Position numbers and translations under genes: made by a program. From NCBI GenBank assembly GCA_016785225.1, contig JAFBJZ010000660.1, positions 3,472,001 to 3,536,000 of the forward strand: a stretch of DNA of 64,000 nt. Reading direction: 5' to 3'. The DNA comes from Psettodes erumei. Its lineage: Eukaryota > Chordata > Actinopteri > Pleuronectiformes > Psettodidae. Positions within the stretch are counted from its first letter, which is position 1, and each line of letters opens with the position of its first letter. Positions 22,111-36,325 of the stretch are shown here, one piece after another. The notes beneath the pieces are model-generated. The model worked only from the letters and a program-made list of their open reading frames with translations. It made no database searches and was not told where the DNA came from.

Positions 22111-25100
22111 CTAACGCGGAAAAGAGGAAATGGTTGAAGTCGAACGGAAACTGGCGGGACTGTACGGAGCAGTCCGTCTACCACGCCTCACTGCTCAGCG
22201 ATCTCACCCTTGGACTGGCTGATGAAGATGCGGAGCTCCCAGCTTCGGCGTGCGGCGCTGTTGGGGTCCCCTTTAGGGTAGGAGGGTTCTGGAGGGAGAC
22301 ATCGCAGGAGTTGCTCACCCAATCAGGCCGGCAAACGCCCGCGACGCGAATCGAGCCGCGCCGATTACCGAATGCACCCACCTTCTCTGTCCTCCGTGGG
22401 GCTGGAGTGGCGGCTCAGAGATTTGAAATGCAACTCGGCTGCAACCGATGACAGGCGGTCATTCTCGTGAAAACTGGATCCCCTGCGAGGACACGGAAGA
22501 AACCGATGCACCACTGTGGCTCAAACAAAGAAACCACTGATTCAGATGGTACGTTTAAATCTGAGGGGGTTTCTCTGTTTATGGTGAAATTAAGGACCAG
22601 CAGCCTCTTCTGCCAAGACTGCACTTTATTTTTATGCTCTCAAAATGTATGCTCTTGATAACATTTCACGCACAGAGTGGCTCCTTTACATTCAAGTGCG
22701 TAAAATTAAACAGTGCAGGGCACTGTTTCCTAAAAGCATCTTAATGTTTTGAGACTCGCTGACTTGAGTTAAAGATCGTCTTCACCTTGAGATGCTTTTG
22801 GGAAAAATGTTCCCAGACTTGAACTTAAATATTGTAAACTGTATACATAACCTAACCAATCTAATATGACACATCTCTATGCCAAAAAGCCAGGATTGAG
22901 GGGTTTATGTAATATAAATAAATACATGGAATCTTGATCATTCAAGAGAGACAGAGACTCAGCTCATTCCCCCCGTACGCCTTCTGAAACCCGCTAACAG
23001 TTGAGCATGCATCAGAGTCATTCACACTCGAAGGTTAGATCTCTTGAGTGCATGTTCTGAATTTCAAAAGCACACACATACACAAACGCACCAGAAAAAT
23101 CTACCGGCTGTGAATCACCAGCGTCAAAGCAAGACTGGAGGTTAATAGCACTAACAAGCAGAATATCACAGCGCACTCTTTTCAATGAGTAGTAGTGTGT
23201 GTTTTTTTCCCTCTCCGTTTTCACAACATGCACAACTTCTCTTGTGAAGACTCGTGTTGAGCTATTTGTCTGATCTGGTGACATTTCGCGGGGCAAACAC
23301 TGGAAAGACTAAAAATGATCTTTTCTTAATAGGAAAATTTTTCTTTGCCTCCATTTCCATGCACATTATTAAGATGCGTCTTATGGCATGTTCGCTTAAG
23401 AAGTAAAAGGTCTACAGTGATTAACATAATCCTAATATTTGAATAGCTGTGCTATAAATGCAGCACCGCTGCATTAAAAATCCAATTCTTCAAGTGCGTG
23501 ACATTGTTTAGGCAAAAATGTGATGGGAAATGCTTCATCATATAGTTTCATGAAATGATCAGAACTACACTTTTTGTTCAAACAAGCTGAAATCTGCCCA
23601 AAAACTACAAAAGACTGATGCTACATGTAGGTCTGTGACGTTGTACCAGTGTGGAGCCTGGAACTGCTCAACTTCCAAACAGCAGCAGACTGACGTCGTG
23701 AAATCAGTGGATAATCCAATAGCCGTCTTAACAGCCAAATATATGGCGTTTGTTTCGATGCAATCAGAGGGATAAGAGCAGGAAATCTGCAATCTGCGAG
23801 TAAGGCTTATAGATCAAAGCTCCAAATCTAATAACGGAAGTACAACGATAAATATTACCATCTATAACAGTACAGTGTTTCATTCTTCTCATCTTTTGAA
23901 ATTCTTGGCTAAATTTACACATCAGCACGACATCACAGATTCGACGAGGGGGTAAAATACGTTTTGGCTCTGAGCTCGGGCTTATTGCCAATTCTGTGCA
24001 TCCTCTCTGATACAGAACAAACTGTCCTGCAAATGACAAATTTGGATTTCAAATCATAACATGAAGCATTTCCTCCTTCCTTACCCAGAAGCCTTATGAA
24101 AGAAAATGAGTGATGGTTTTTGCTTCTGCAAATCGGGGGCTGCCTTTGGACAAACAGTTTTCTACAAGGTGACTTGGGGGCAAGGCTACCTGACATCACT
24201 GGGGGTGCTGCTTGGTGCTTTGGTGTGGCTGTGTTCCCCCGGGCCCTGAGGGACGGGGCGGGGGCCGTTGGGGAACAGCTGGTTCCGGAGATCACAAGGG
24301 AGACTTCGAGAGCTGCGTGGTGAAAAAACAAACTGAGGAGCTCTGCCTTTGGATGCAAGGTGGCTCGTGTGGGAGATGTACTGTACACTTGTGTGTGTGT
24401 GTGTGTGTGTGGCTGGGTGGCTGGTTGAGGGACACACAGCATACGCATACACAATACAGAGCGAAACCATCGGGAGGCATGGAAAGCAAGGTAATTAGGC
24501 ACGATGAGCCATGCAAGAAAGATTATTAAGACTGGAACACAGTGGGCGCACAGAGGAGCATCAACTGCTGAACTGCTGAACCATCCCTTACCTGAATCCT
24601 TCGGCATTAGGGATGAACAGATTGGGGTTTGGCGGGTCGCTATGGCAGCGAGGCACCTTTACGGGACGAGGACTATTCCTGGGAGCTGAGGAAAAAAAAA
24701 AAAAAACACAGTGAGGGCTTGATTTAGTCAAGCCACCAACCAAACCAAACCTTGAACAGACTACGCATTGACTGAGTGGAAGTCGTGGCTATGAAAAGTA
24801 GGCTCGCTATTGGTCACGCACAGTGCAGCGTGATACCACGAGCAAGCGACACAACGTTACGCATTTGTTTGCACAACATAAATGATTCGGCTCTCAAAAT
24901 TTACAGTGGACTAATTTAGTTTTAGTCTATTTAGCTGCCTCCATATTTGAGTTTGTACACACCTTTGAGATTTTGCGTCTGGAAATGAATTTGCCTACAT
25001 GTTGTCATTTTTTTTTGCAGCGTTATTGGGTTAGGGCTCTGCGGCACGTTACACGGCAGAAACGAGGCCGTGTTTGACATTTTGCAGTTGGCCTGGTTTT

Positions 25101-28100
25101 ATTAACTGTTCCTGGTTATATCCACAATAAAACCTGTTTTATGGTCTTTTTGAAATCGGAAACTGTTTGCTAAGCAAACGTGCTTTTTCACTCAACGCCC
25201 ACCTTCACTTCCTCACTCGAACTAACTAACTTTGAGTCACGCCTCGGCCGCAGCGCGGGAACTGGATCTCCTGTTGTGTCTGTTTTGTGTAACAGCCAGT
25301 CTCCCGCAACACCCGGGTTATAAACGTGCGAGAGAATGTAAACGCCGAAATAAATCTTGAACTCCAGACGCAGAGGTCACCGACAGCCTGAACCGCCGAG
25401 GGGGTGCCTTACCGATGTACAGGCCGGTGACCGGGCTATGAGGTTTTCCGATCACATGTCCGATACATTCGTTCATCAAAGCTTGTAAATTCTGCAAACA
25501 GAGGGGGAAATTTACCATCAAATTACACAATAAATGCATCCTATTCCCAGAACGCTCGCGCGAATTTGCAGAAAACAATAAAGCGAAAGAAAACGGGTCA
25601 CTTTACCAGGAAGTCATCCTCAGGTAATGCTGATATGAAGGCAGGTTCGATGGCCTGAAGAAAATCAAAACCCTGAGTCGCCCACCTGTAGGCGTAACGT
25701 GGCAGTGAATCAGCGTGCGCCCCAAGAGTTTCTGCTACCGTCCCCCACATTGCCGTTTGTGTGGTAACAGGATAAAACGTGCATCAGTCACCACATGAGC
25801 GTCATGCTCCTCTGTAGGAGCAGGAGTTAGCGACAGATGACTCACGCTCACTGCTGGAGTGCTCCTGTTTTTGTTTGCACATTTGTCATGATGTATAAGA
25901 AGCTTACTGCTGCGTCTCCAAAATGTCACGCGACTGTTACAGTTGTGTTCCGTGAAATGAGCTAAAGGCCTCACTCTGTCATCAGAGTGCAAAGTTGCCA
26001 TGGTTGCTTGTTACGGCTCAAAGCATGAGGTCTTGGCAGCGAGGTCAAAAATAAGTGTGTTTCAGCTGTGACGGCTCTTAAACAGAAGCTAAATACATCT
26101 ACTGTTACAGTTAGTGATCATTCTAACTCTAGGATTACGTCTTCCTCCTGCTCCCGGGTTATCGTGCTTTAACACGTCGAGCGTTTCCGCAGAACATTGT
26201 GATGTCACAGTGAAATTGCACTTTGGCCCTAATGTCGTCGCGTCGTCATATAATCCTATCAGACGTGTGTGTTCAATTTCTCGAGGCAAGAAAAATTGTT
26301 TCGTGAGGTCACAGTGAGCTTTGACCGCAAAAATCGAATCCGTTCATCCTTGAGTCAAAAGTTTGTGCCAGATTTCGAAGAAGATCCCATAAGTTGTTCC
26401 TGAGATATCGCGTTTACATAAAATAAAGAGAAGAAAGTAAACCACATAAAAACATTTATGAGTCCTCAGCTGATACAAGGGGCCTTACCTGGGCTTGGTG
26501 CCCCTGCCGCTTTCGCATTTGGTCAGGACATAGGTCATCCATTTTCGGGCAAAAGCTATATAGCGCTCCCCGATCCTCTGCCTGAACTCTCCCGACATCA
26601 GGCGCACCACCTCCTTGTGATACTGCAAAAAGCAAATACGGTGATGAGTTCAGTCCTCGTGACTTTATTACATTGTAAAAGGCAATATGACAAAGTCAAC
26701 ATGAGCCTAAATGTAAGTGAACTGGAAGCGTGACTGTTCCGTCAGGAGCGCTGTCCAGGAAAAATCGGAGTCAAGGAAGGAGACAAATGAGATGTTCGGA
26801 ATCATGTGCTTGTGCTGCAGGCTCTTACCTCGAAAGCAAAATTGTAGCCCTGTATCATTGCCTCCCTGTAGTACTGATGCAGAGTGGCTGACTCAGACTC
26901 CTCCACCTCCGGCTCAAACTCTGTGGTGAACATGTACTCCACGCGGTCAATGGCGGTGCTGATCTTAATGCATAGCTGTAGTGCCTCATCCTGTGGTGGT
27001 GCAGAGAGAGATGGAAAGAGGAAAGAAGAGTTTCATTGTGTTTCATTATTTTCTCCCAAAAAAAAAAAAAGTTCCATGGACAATCTTGAATCCGAACGAA
27101 ATGGAAAATGAGGGCTACCAGACCCGTAAGGTTTGCAAAACCAAAACCATACCAGACTCGGTCTCAGCGTGACAGATAATTATTTTCGAACGTGTGAAGC
27201 GACTGTGACCCCGTGTTAATAGAGCAGAAAATCAGGGCAACCAACAGGAGCTGCGGTGAATCACAGATTTGAAAGTAGGACGCGAACCTGCACCTGTTTG
27301 ACGCAAAACATACTGGTGCTCTGATGGGTTAGAAATCATGGCCTGCACTCGTGCGAAGTACCTTGAGCTTCTCCAGAGCGCTCGCGATGAGAGGCTGACT
27401 CGACGTCTGCTCCCGGCTAAGAGACAGCACGTCCTCCATGGACTGCTGAAAGGCCTTTCGCTGGGCCACCAGGTGAGCTGACTGCATCACGATCAGGAGC
27501 ATGTTCTCCACCTGAGAGCACATCGGACCAGCGGGGGGGTTGTACGCAATGGACACAGATGAACACACACACACACACACACACAGAACATTCATACCTT
27601 CATGGCCCTTAAAGTGTCGACAGTTTCCATCTGGGGGACCAGTTTGAGCATTTCTCCGTCCCACTGCGCCCAGTCAGAACCGGTGGTGGAGTCCCACGCT
27701 CCGTGTTTACTCATGAGCAGGTAGGCCTCGTCCTCTGCCATTTCCTCGGGCTCTTTGGAGCAGTCTTTGCCAGCGGCGGCATTGAGAAGCTGCAGGATGA
27801 GTGGCCGCTGATCCATCAAACCGCAAGGGACAAAAACTTGCAGCTCCTCCAAGCCAGGAATCTGAACCTGGATATCAAAGAAGGAGGTTAAACGGTTGAC
27901 GGATGACCTGAGGACGGAAAGGAAGGGTGAGAAATGTGCAACATTAACAGGAAGAGCAAACGCACCTTGACGTGATTTCTCTTCTTCAGCGCCTCCAGGA
28001 GACAAGTGACACCGTTGGTGATATTGAAAACCGCAGCGACTTCTAAGTCCTGCGAGCGGGATGTAAACAAAGAGCGTGTCAGAACACAGAGTCCCAGTTC

Positions 28101-31100
28101 TTCAGCGAGCACAGAAAACAGGGTCAGAGATAAACTGCAAAGTCGGTGCTGTTGTGGCTTTCTGTTTCAAGGGTCTAGAAAATTCTTCGCTGCCGGTTCT
28201 GACCTTGCGCAGCATCTTGGCGAAACCAAGGGCCTTGGACGCTCGCTCCCTGGCCTCGTGGAACAGCTCTTTGAGCGACCGGCTCGTCTCGATAACCGAT
28301 CGCCTGCAAGCACCAAGGTTTGATAATTAAAACGTGGCCACTGGGACAAAAAATTATAAAATTAACTATTAATTAACTGAAAACCTGGAAATCCAAACCA
28401 TGTTTTCCCCCTTACCTGATCTCATCCGAGGCCGTGCTGTCATCCGCACTTTCCCAGAATTCATTGCCGCTTTTTTGCAGGCCGGCATCAAGGAATTCTC
28501 CAGTGGATTTGAGCAACATCCCAGCAATGTCACTGCCGAGAGCGGAGCAGTCCTCAGTCTCACATAAATGATTAATAAGCTCTTCGCTTACATTAAAAGG
28601 GTTTTAGGTCACTTTGGTTTGCAGGTAGGTGACATGAATATTACAGGAATTAAAAAAATGAAAAAGTTATTGATGGAGCGCAGGACCACTCACCAGAAAA
28701 GCTTCCCGGACTGAGCCTCCCCTCCGCGGATGTAAGGAGTGATGACCTTAGTGAAGTGCCACTCTTCTTCTAACAGGTTCTTCAGACTGTGAGAGGCCTG
28801 GGGCAGCTGTTGCAACATCTGGATCCAGCTGTGCATGTAGTCAAAGTAAACCTACAACAAGGGGGAACAGCTGTTACGTTTCAGTGACGCAGAAACCCAC
28901 GGGCGATTCTCCGCGTGCGGCGACGCAAATGCGGCTGTTTCGCGGTGAAATGTACGCCGGGGACGGGAGGAAGATCGTGGATCTTACCACCAGCATCTTG
29001 TGGAGGTCCTCCTCAAACTCATCGATGTTGGCGTTCGTCTGCAGGCCCTGAGCATCGGTCACCACGCCGCGCAGCATGAACTGATAATACTGCTTCATCA
29101 GGAGTCCACCTTTGAGAACCTCCTTACACTCGCGCACCAGCTGCAGAGCACGAACAACACACAAAAAAAAACTGTCAGTAAATCTAATTTTGTGCATATG
29201 AATAGCCTCACGTGTACATGTTTAACAACAGCCGCTCGCCTGTTTGATGCTGAGCAGCGAAGGCTCTCCGGCAGGCCTCTGCTCGAGGCGCAGCTTAAGG
29301 CATTCGTGAATGACGTTGAGGAGGACTCGGCACAGGACGAGGAACGCCGGCCGGAAGGACGGGAGGTCCATGTCCAGCAAGTCCTCCCAGGACACCTGCT
29401 CTGCTCCGAGCTCCGGGTGGGCCGAACCGCTGCAGGACAGGTGGCGCGACAGCTCCGGCAGGTAGTCGCTGTACAGCATGGGGTCGGGGAAGTCTGCGAA
29501 CTGAAGGTGGAACACGGGCCCCGGGGGAGGTTAGTTCAGCGAGTCTCACCGGTACAACGTACTGTTATCTGAAACCCAGTCAGTCCTCGGCTTCGTAATA
29601 AATTCGATACCGTATTTTTGTTCTATTTTGCAACTTAACGAGTCTTATTCAGACTCCCTTTCGGCCGAGGACACATTACTGAAACCTGTTAGCGCGTTAT
29701 AAATCTACAACCTCCTCCTCTTTCCTTCATAATGACATCAACAAGTGGTGCTCACATTCCTTGTATGTTTGCAGGAGGAGGGCGGGTCTGTCTGTCAGTT
29801 ATCGAGCTGGTTTTAGTCTCCGTTTAATGCAACATCACCGAGCGTAACATGGTAACGCGCGGAGCGTTGCGCGTCGTGAAATTGCACTCTCACCTCAAGC
29901 GCAGGCGTGTGGCGGAGCAGCGCCGCTCTGGACCGCTGGAGCGAGCGGTCCATCAGTTTGTGCAGTCTGAGGATCAGCTTTCGCAGTCCCATCTGTTTCA
30001 GGGCTTTGTCCACAAACGGCCTGTAGATGGCTGTGGGGCAGAACACTCCCCCTCCCCCGGCTGCTTCCACACTTCCCGCGGTGGCGGTCGGGAGGAACTC
30101 GTCTTCCGACAACAACCGGGCAAATTTAGGAGTCAGGGAGGGAGACAACTCTCCGTCTGCTACGTGTCCTAACACCCCTTCTTCCTCGACATCCCTGTCC
30201 TCCCCTTCACTCTCAGCTGTAAAAGTGGCCGTTGAGTCATTCTCCTCGTCCCTCTCGTTGTCCTCTTCTTCGTTGCCGCGGGAGCAGCGCGGTGACGGGA
30301 TCTCGAAGACGGGCCACCCGATGCGGGATAAATCGTGGAGGCCCAGCACGGTGGCCATGACGCGCAGCTTCTGGTTGAGGTCCTGGGTGATGTTGAGCCA
30401 CAGACAGAGCGCCTGCACCCTGCCCTGGAAGTCTCGCGCTGCATACTTTTCGTAGTCCTTCTGCAGGGCCTGCAAAGACGGGTACAGAGCTTCCACGGAC
30501 TCCAGCAGCTCCATCACCCGCTTCACCTGCTCGAACGCCAGCCGCTGGCGCTGCAGGTGTTCCCTGCAATCAGCGCCAGAGCCCAGGGGCTCTGCGGCAT
30601 TCATGGCCGTCGAGGGGCAGGCGCTGAATCCCCAGGGATCGACTCCACAGTGGTTGGTCTCTGCTACAGCAGGCTCCCGCTCCTCTCCGCAGACTAGATC
30701 TGGGATTCTCTGGTAGTCCCCGTGGGTTGTCTGAGACCCGGAACACTGGGCCCCTCTCAGGCTGTCGTAGTTGACCTTAAAGTGCAGCACCTCATTGATG
30801 ATGTCAGGGATGGCCTGGCGGGCGGTGAAGAGAAAGAGGTCTTGATCGTTGGTGGAGCGGCGCGCGTGCCAGGCCTGCAGCTCCAACCAAATGACCTCGT
30901 TGTTGTGGCCCATGAAGGCCATGTTCTCCAGGCCTCTCTGCTCCTTCTCCTTCCTCTTGGAGGACATAGACGTGAGCTTGAGCAGCAGCCGCAGTGTTTC
31001 GAAGAACTTGAGGCGGTCGGCGGGACAGTCCGTCCTGGAGGTCTGGCGGTGCGTCCGGGCGATGTGGGGCATGGACACAGGAAGTTTGCCGCTGCTGCAG

Positions 31101-34100
31101 CCTAAGCTCAGGTAATGCTTCCTGGGATCCATGTTGAGGGCACCGAAGGGGCTCGACTTTGAAAGTGGATCCAGCATGAAGGAGCCTTCGAAGGTCTTCT
31201 TGTGGTCTCTCTCTGTGGAGCGCAGCGTGGCTCTCTGCTTCTTGCCCTGCTTGTAGCTGTGCTCCTCCGGCGTCTCCGCCGGCCTGGGACTCTCTCTCAG
31301 AAGGGACGGTCCGCTGAGGTCCGCTGAAACAGACACAGGAGGAGGCTTCCCGGTCAGCACAGCGCAAACGGTCAAATGCTTCAAAACGTATTTCCACGTA
31401 TGCTTCGGTCAGGTCCGTTTATTAACTTACCCTTGTTGGGAGACCGTCCGGTATTCCTCGCCTGGCTGCTCCGGTGATGTTTGCCAGACATGCGTTTTAT
31501 CTGACGGTGGGTAAAAGGGGGCGACGTGCCATACAGAGCTTCCTCTTCCTCGCTAGGAGAGTCACAGGATTCATCCACCTCAGAGTTCTGCTGGGATGCA
31601 TCTTCCACCGGCTTGGCCTGCCTGTCAGCATTTAATGACACGAAAAAAAAAAACTATCAAGCTGGGGGTAGTGACATTATCCGCAAGCCAACGCTTTGGC
31701 ATGTGAACGCATGGTAACGCGGGCCGTGCGTGCGCGAGGTTCGAGGAGCGCTGGGGCGTTTGTGATCAAAACAGAGCGTGCAGCCAATCTACTCTAATGC
31801 CACAGCAAACAGCTTGCTCAACTGCAGCGAGACTGAAAGTCTGCCTGCTGCCTGCTGCGGACTGACGAGTCGTCTGTCCTCCGGAGCCTGACTGGCTGCC
31901 TCCCGAACGTGCATGACCACAGCCTTCCAGACGCAGGATAATAAGCTGTGGACAACCCCCCCCCCCTCGCTCTAGGTAAACATAATGGCTCAACCGGAGA
32001 GGGAGAAACAGTAACCCTCGTTAACTCCGTCTGCTAAGTCATCAACCATAACGCACGAGTCGAGTTTTTCGCGGGCCACCGGGGCCCGCTCACCCAAAGT
32101 GTGCAGATGCTGCTGGCGCTGTACGCGAACGCACACGCGCACACTCCTAATGCCAAAACGGCGTATCACTTTCATTTGATTGTAGTAAACCTTGAGCCAC
32201 AATAAAGACATGATGGTTGCTTAACCCAGTTCTGATTGCGTATGACGAATAAAAAAACGGCCGTGGCGGAATGTGTTGCGTCAAGGAGCCGCGATAATCA
32301 CTCGAATTACTTCCTTCTGGGGAAAAAAAAAGGAAAAGAGGAGAGGGGAAAAAAAATGCAAGAGTGCGTGCAGCGCTCTCTTCTAGATTACAATGTCACA
32401 GCTTTGTTCCCTAATGCCTTTCTGAGGGTTTTTTTTAATAGGATTAGAGGAAAAGGTCAGAAGGTCGGACCTCGCCAACAAAAACAATGGGAGAAAGAGC
32501 ACGACAAAAAGGGCGTTCCATATGCCGGTCGCCATGTGTCTCTCCATCGATCATCTGACTGAAAGGCATTCCCCAACACGCGCCCGTTAGTGTCTGCGCA
32601 GACGGAGTTGAAAGGGACAAGGCTGTATCACTTTCACTGGGGAGCAGGGGGGTTAATCTGGGAATCACTTGCTTAAGCTTTCCAAGGAGCCACACAGAGA
32701 GAGAGAGAGAGAGAGAGAGAAAGAGGCCAGACTTCTATTGCCCATCTGCCCCAAAGCAAAATCTGCCCACACACACACACACACACACAGAGTCCCCTGG
32801 GAGCAGCTGTGGAACTGCAGCCACGGGGCAGGCAGACAGACACCTGCTGCAAATCCTGCAACTCTGAACGCAACAAGATTCCTGATGCAATCGAGAATTC
32901 GTGAGGGAAACGCGCCGCAGGAGCTCCGTCAGCAGCGCCGGCCTCGCAGAACGCCACAGACGGACTGCAGCACGAAAGAACACTGGTGCCTTTATGAGCG
33001 CATTGTATGGGGAAACTGTGAAGGGGCTTGTTCTGCACGAGCAGCACGCCGCAGCGATCTTTTCAGCGTGCAGGCCCGAGAAAGGCCCAGTGAGCCATCT
33101 CGCCGCGTTACAATGAGGCCTTTGGCGCGGCAGCGGCGGGCAGATCGCGGGCGTGACGCGTCGCCCCCGGAGACATGTATCGAGGAAACTGCGCGGAAGG
33201 AGGAGGAGGAGGCCGGGCGACCTCCACGAACCTCCCGCCGCATCCGTCACGAGGCCTGATCAGACGGGGCGCGAGCGCGCGCACTTGTAAACGTTTCAAA
33301 GCATGCACGGGTGCGCGAGGACAGAAATAGTCGACGCATGTGAGAGGGAGCGAGGCCCGGGTTTAAAAAAGACACTTCCTTACGCAGAGCGGCATGACTT
33401 AATCACTCAGGAATGACAGCGGAACCGATGACGCCACCGCCGCCGCCTGTTTGTTTGGTTGCCATGAGACGCTTCACGCGCAGGCTGTGCCGCTGCAGTG
33501 AAGGCCACGCAAATTCCTCTTCTGAATTCCTGGCTTTTTCCTCCGGAGAGGAGTCGCGGGCCGGCAGTTCCCCCGCAGTTCCCCGGCAGCGCCGCACTTT
33601 GGGTCTTCGGGCTGTCCCCGCCTGGCCGCCTGCTCGTGAATTTATCACTGCAGATGGTGTCTGGCCGCTCTCAAAGGCTCATCTGATGGCTCATTGGGGG
33701 CTCCAATAAAGGCCAGCGGAATGCTAGAGCCCCGGGGCAGAGACGCTGAGTGCATAATAAAAAACGGCACAAAATCCGGACTCTTTTCTGTGTCGTGACT
33801 GAGGCCGTGATACCAAGGGCTGTCGGAGTCGGGGGTGTGGGGGCTGACCTTTGACACGAGCCATCCAACCCCATTGTACCAGGAAGGGGCGCTCCATTGT
33901 GTAGTTGTGACACGTGGCCCGTGAGGCCCACGGCTGAATAGCCCACAGCTGGTTAGTGAGCACACTTGCTCACAATGTCCAAAATAAAAGGGGATTTTTT
34001 TTCGGGAGTGGGGGGGTGGGGGGGCCAGAAGAGCACACTTCCCACTAATTAGTTAGTGCTGGCTTAACTGACGCTCGGTAGGCTAAATCAGGATACTGAC

Positions 34101-36276
34101 CCCTCCACCCCACCACCCTCCCTCCCCAAGTAATGCCGAGTAAGTTTTACCCCAGGTTTAGCTGGTGAGGCGGAGAGAACATAAAGCCTGTGCGTGCACA
34201 ACATGCACGTCGGACCCGCCGTGAAACCCTGATAAACAGGCAGAGTTGATGCAGCGGTCGGACGCTGCGCCGTTCGGGCTGACAGAATTCAGAAACAATG
34301 AACGCGACGCACTTGACCGCACCCTCCTCTGGAACAGCGCGCCGCTGCCAGGAGCCTGACCTCCCAGTCTCCCCTGCGTGCAACTGCGCAAAGCACGCTG
34401 CAGGCGCTCGCAGGAGAGGGGTCTGCGGGACGCTCTCCCGCATGCGAGACAGTCCCTTTCATTCATGAGAAAATCGCCGCGTGTTCTAAAACGCCGTTGT
34501 GCTTAGTCGGCGCCCCTGTGCATTACTCAACACCAGGGAACATCCTCTGATCGAGACACAGAGCTCACTGTGCCAGCGGGACCTCATGCCATTACAACAG
34601 GCCACGTGAGCGAAACGTATCTAAATGTAGACACTGCAGACTGTCGGCTGCAGCATGAGGTAAGCGGCGTAATGACACGGTTTTTCTCCTTATGCCACTT
34701 TGCATCATAAATGCAGTGCAGGCAGCAGTCTGCTCCACCTTCGAAATTAAATCTGAAACCATGGAGAGTCATATGCAACACCCCGTGTCGGTTTCAACTC
34801 GGGTTTTGGTTTCTCCTGCGGCCGTGCCGAGATCTAATCGATGAGCGTGTTATTCTGGAGAGCGTAACTTCTTCTCTTTCCCTCTCTTTCAGTCCCGGTC
34901 CTGCTCCGAAACAATCCTGCTCCCGCAGCACAGCGCTGACGTCGAGCGCCGCCGTTTTTTGGACGTTACAAAGATCCCGTCGTCTCGGAGGAAACGACAG
35001 ACGAGGGTGACAGAACGCGAGAGCGGCATTGATTTCTCCGAAGCAGGTGTTGGCAGAGACAGGATGCAGTCAGGAAACGCTCGAGGACGGTCCATCTGTA
35101 TCCCGCGGCCTGCGCTCATGGCAAACGCGAGCATTAGTGAGTTCTGCCCCACGAGCGTCTCTGGGGCTCCAGGCAGCCGTGCACGGCGCGCAGCGCACCA
35201 CATCCTGAAATCCCAGGAATGCTCGTCAGCCACAATGTCCTCAGACCGACTGTGAAAATAAGACATAATTGACAAAGGACCTCTGTACTTGCAACGACAG
35301 TGAGAGCCCTCAGTTTCCAAGCGAGAGCGAAATTCCTCCTCCTCCTCAAAATAGTCGCCCAGACGCACGTTTGGTGCTTAAATACAAACACCCAGTGAGG
35401 TGGATATTAGGGAAAAACTGCAAGATAGCTCGTTTCTGCATCTGGCGAGGCCTGCCATTTGTTTCCAGAGCTATCTGAACGGAACACGGCGTCGCGGCCC
35501 CTCCAAACTGCGCCGCATCAGCCGCTGCCTACAGCTGCCCGGGTTCTGCACGTTTCTGATTTCATCAACCCACAAACGGCAACTGCATCAAACAGCAAAG
35601 CCCTGCACACTCATATATCTGAGCTTTCCAGAGCATACTTCACCTTTCACCCCAAACTTTGTGCACACACTAAACAAGAGTGTGAGGCAGAAAAAAAAAA
35701 CATGACGACGAATCTCTTGCAAACGTGTAAACGTGTGCTCCCGACGACAGCGTGGTTAATTGTTGAGTTGTTTTTTTTTTATGCGACGACGTCTCACCGC
35801 ACTAACAGGGCCAGTATTGCACAATCATGCCAGCTTGTTTGCGTGTCCACCTCGGACTGAGCGGCCGCAAGGGTGCGAGGGAGTAGCAACGGGGCTGGTG
35901 GCTCAATCATTACCAGGAGGGGGGGGGTTACAAAAACAAAACGACAACAAGCTATTTTGCACGGAATCGGGATTGTCTCAGACGAAAGCGGCGATCCAAC
36001 GCGATAAATGCCCTCGAAAGTGGCTCGCCCCTGCAGACACGCAACTGCACGAGAGGAGAAGGGAGGGGAGACACAACAGGCGGATTCCTGGAGGGGTCTG
36101 TCGCCAGCAGCCAGCGGCCAGGGGCAAACACTGCGGCATTTCGATTAGGAGATGTGCACACGATAAAAAAAACAACAACCCCAAAACATCTCACGAGTGT
36201 CGCTTTGTGTGCATTCCCCACTTGCCGGATTGCATTGCATGTATCCTCCAGTAGCCCTGTCATCTGCACGCACGCA

Positions 36277-36325
<49 letters not shown>

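Noticed and set aside
23933..24607. 224-residue minus-strand frame
   Set aside because: It crosses two real MAP3K4 exons in wrong frames; the correct frames splice in phase and match the family.
29849..31397. Several 90-200 residue frames on both strands within 29.8-31.4 kb
   Set aside because: They are shadows of the large GC-rich MAP3K4 exon 3, whose frame alone carries conserved blocks and proper splice phases.
34889..35368. 159-residue minus-strand open frame in MAP3K4 intron 1
   Set aside because: It lies in CpG-dense DNA where stops are rare, has no domain I recognise and no clear exon boundaries. A long frame is expected by chance there.
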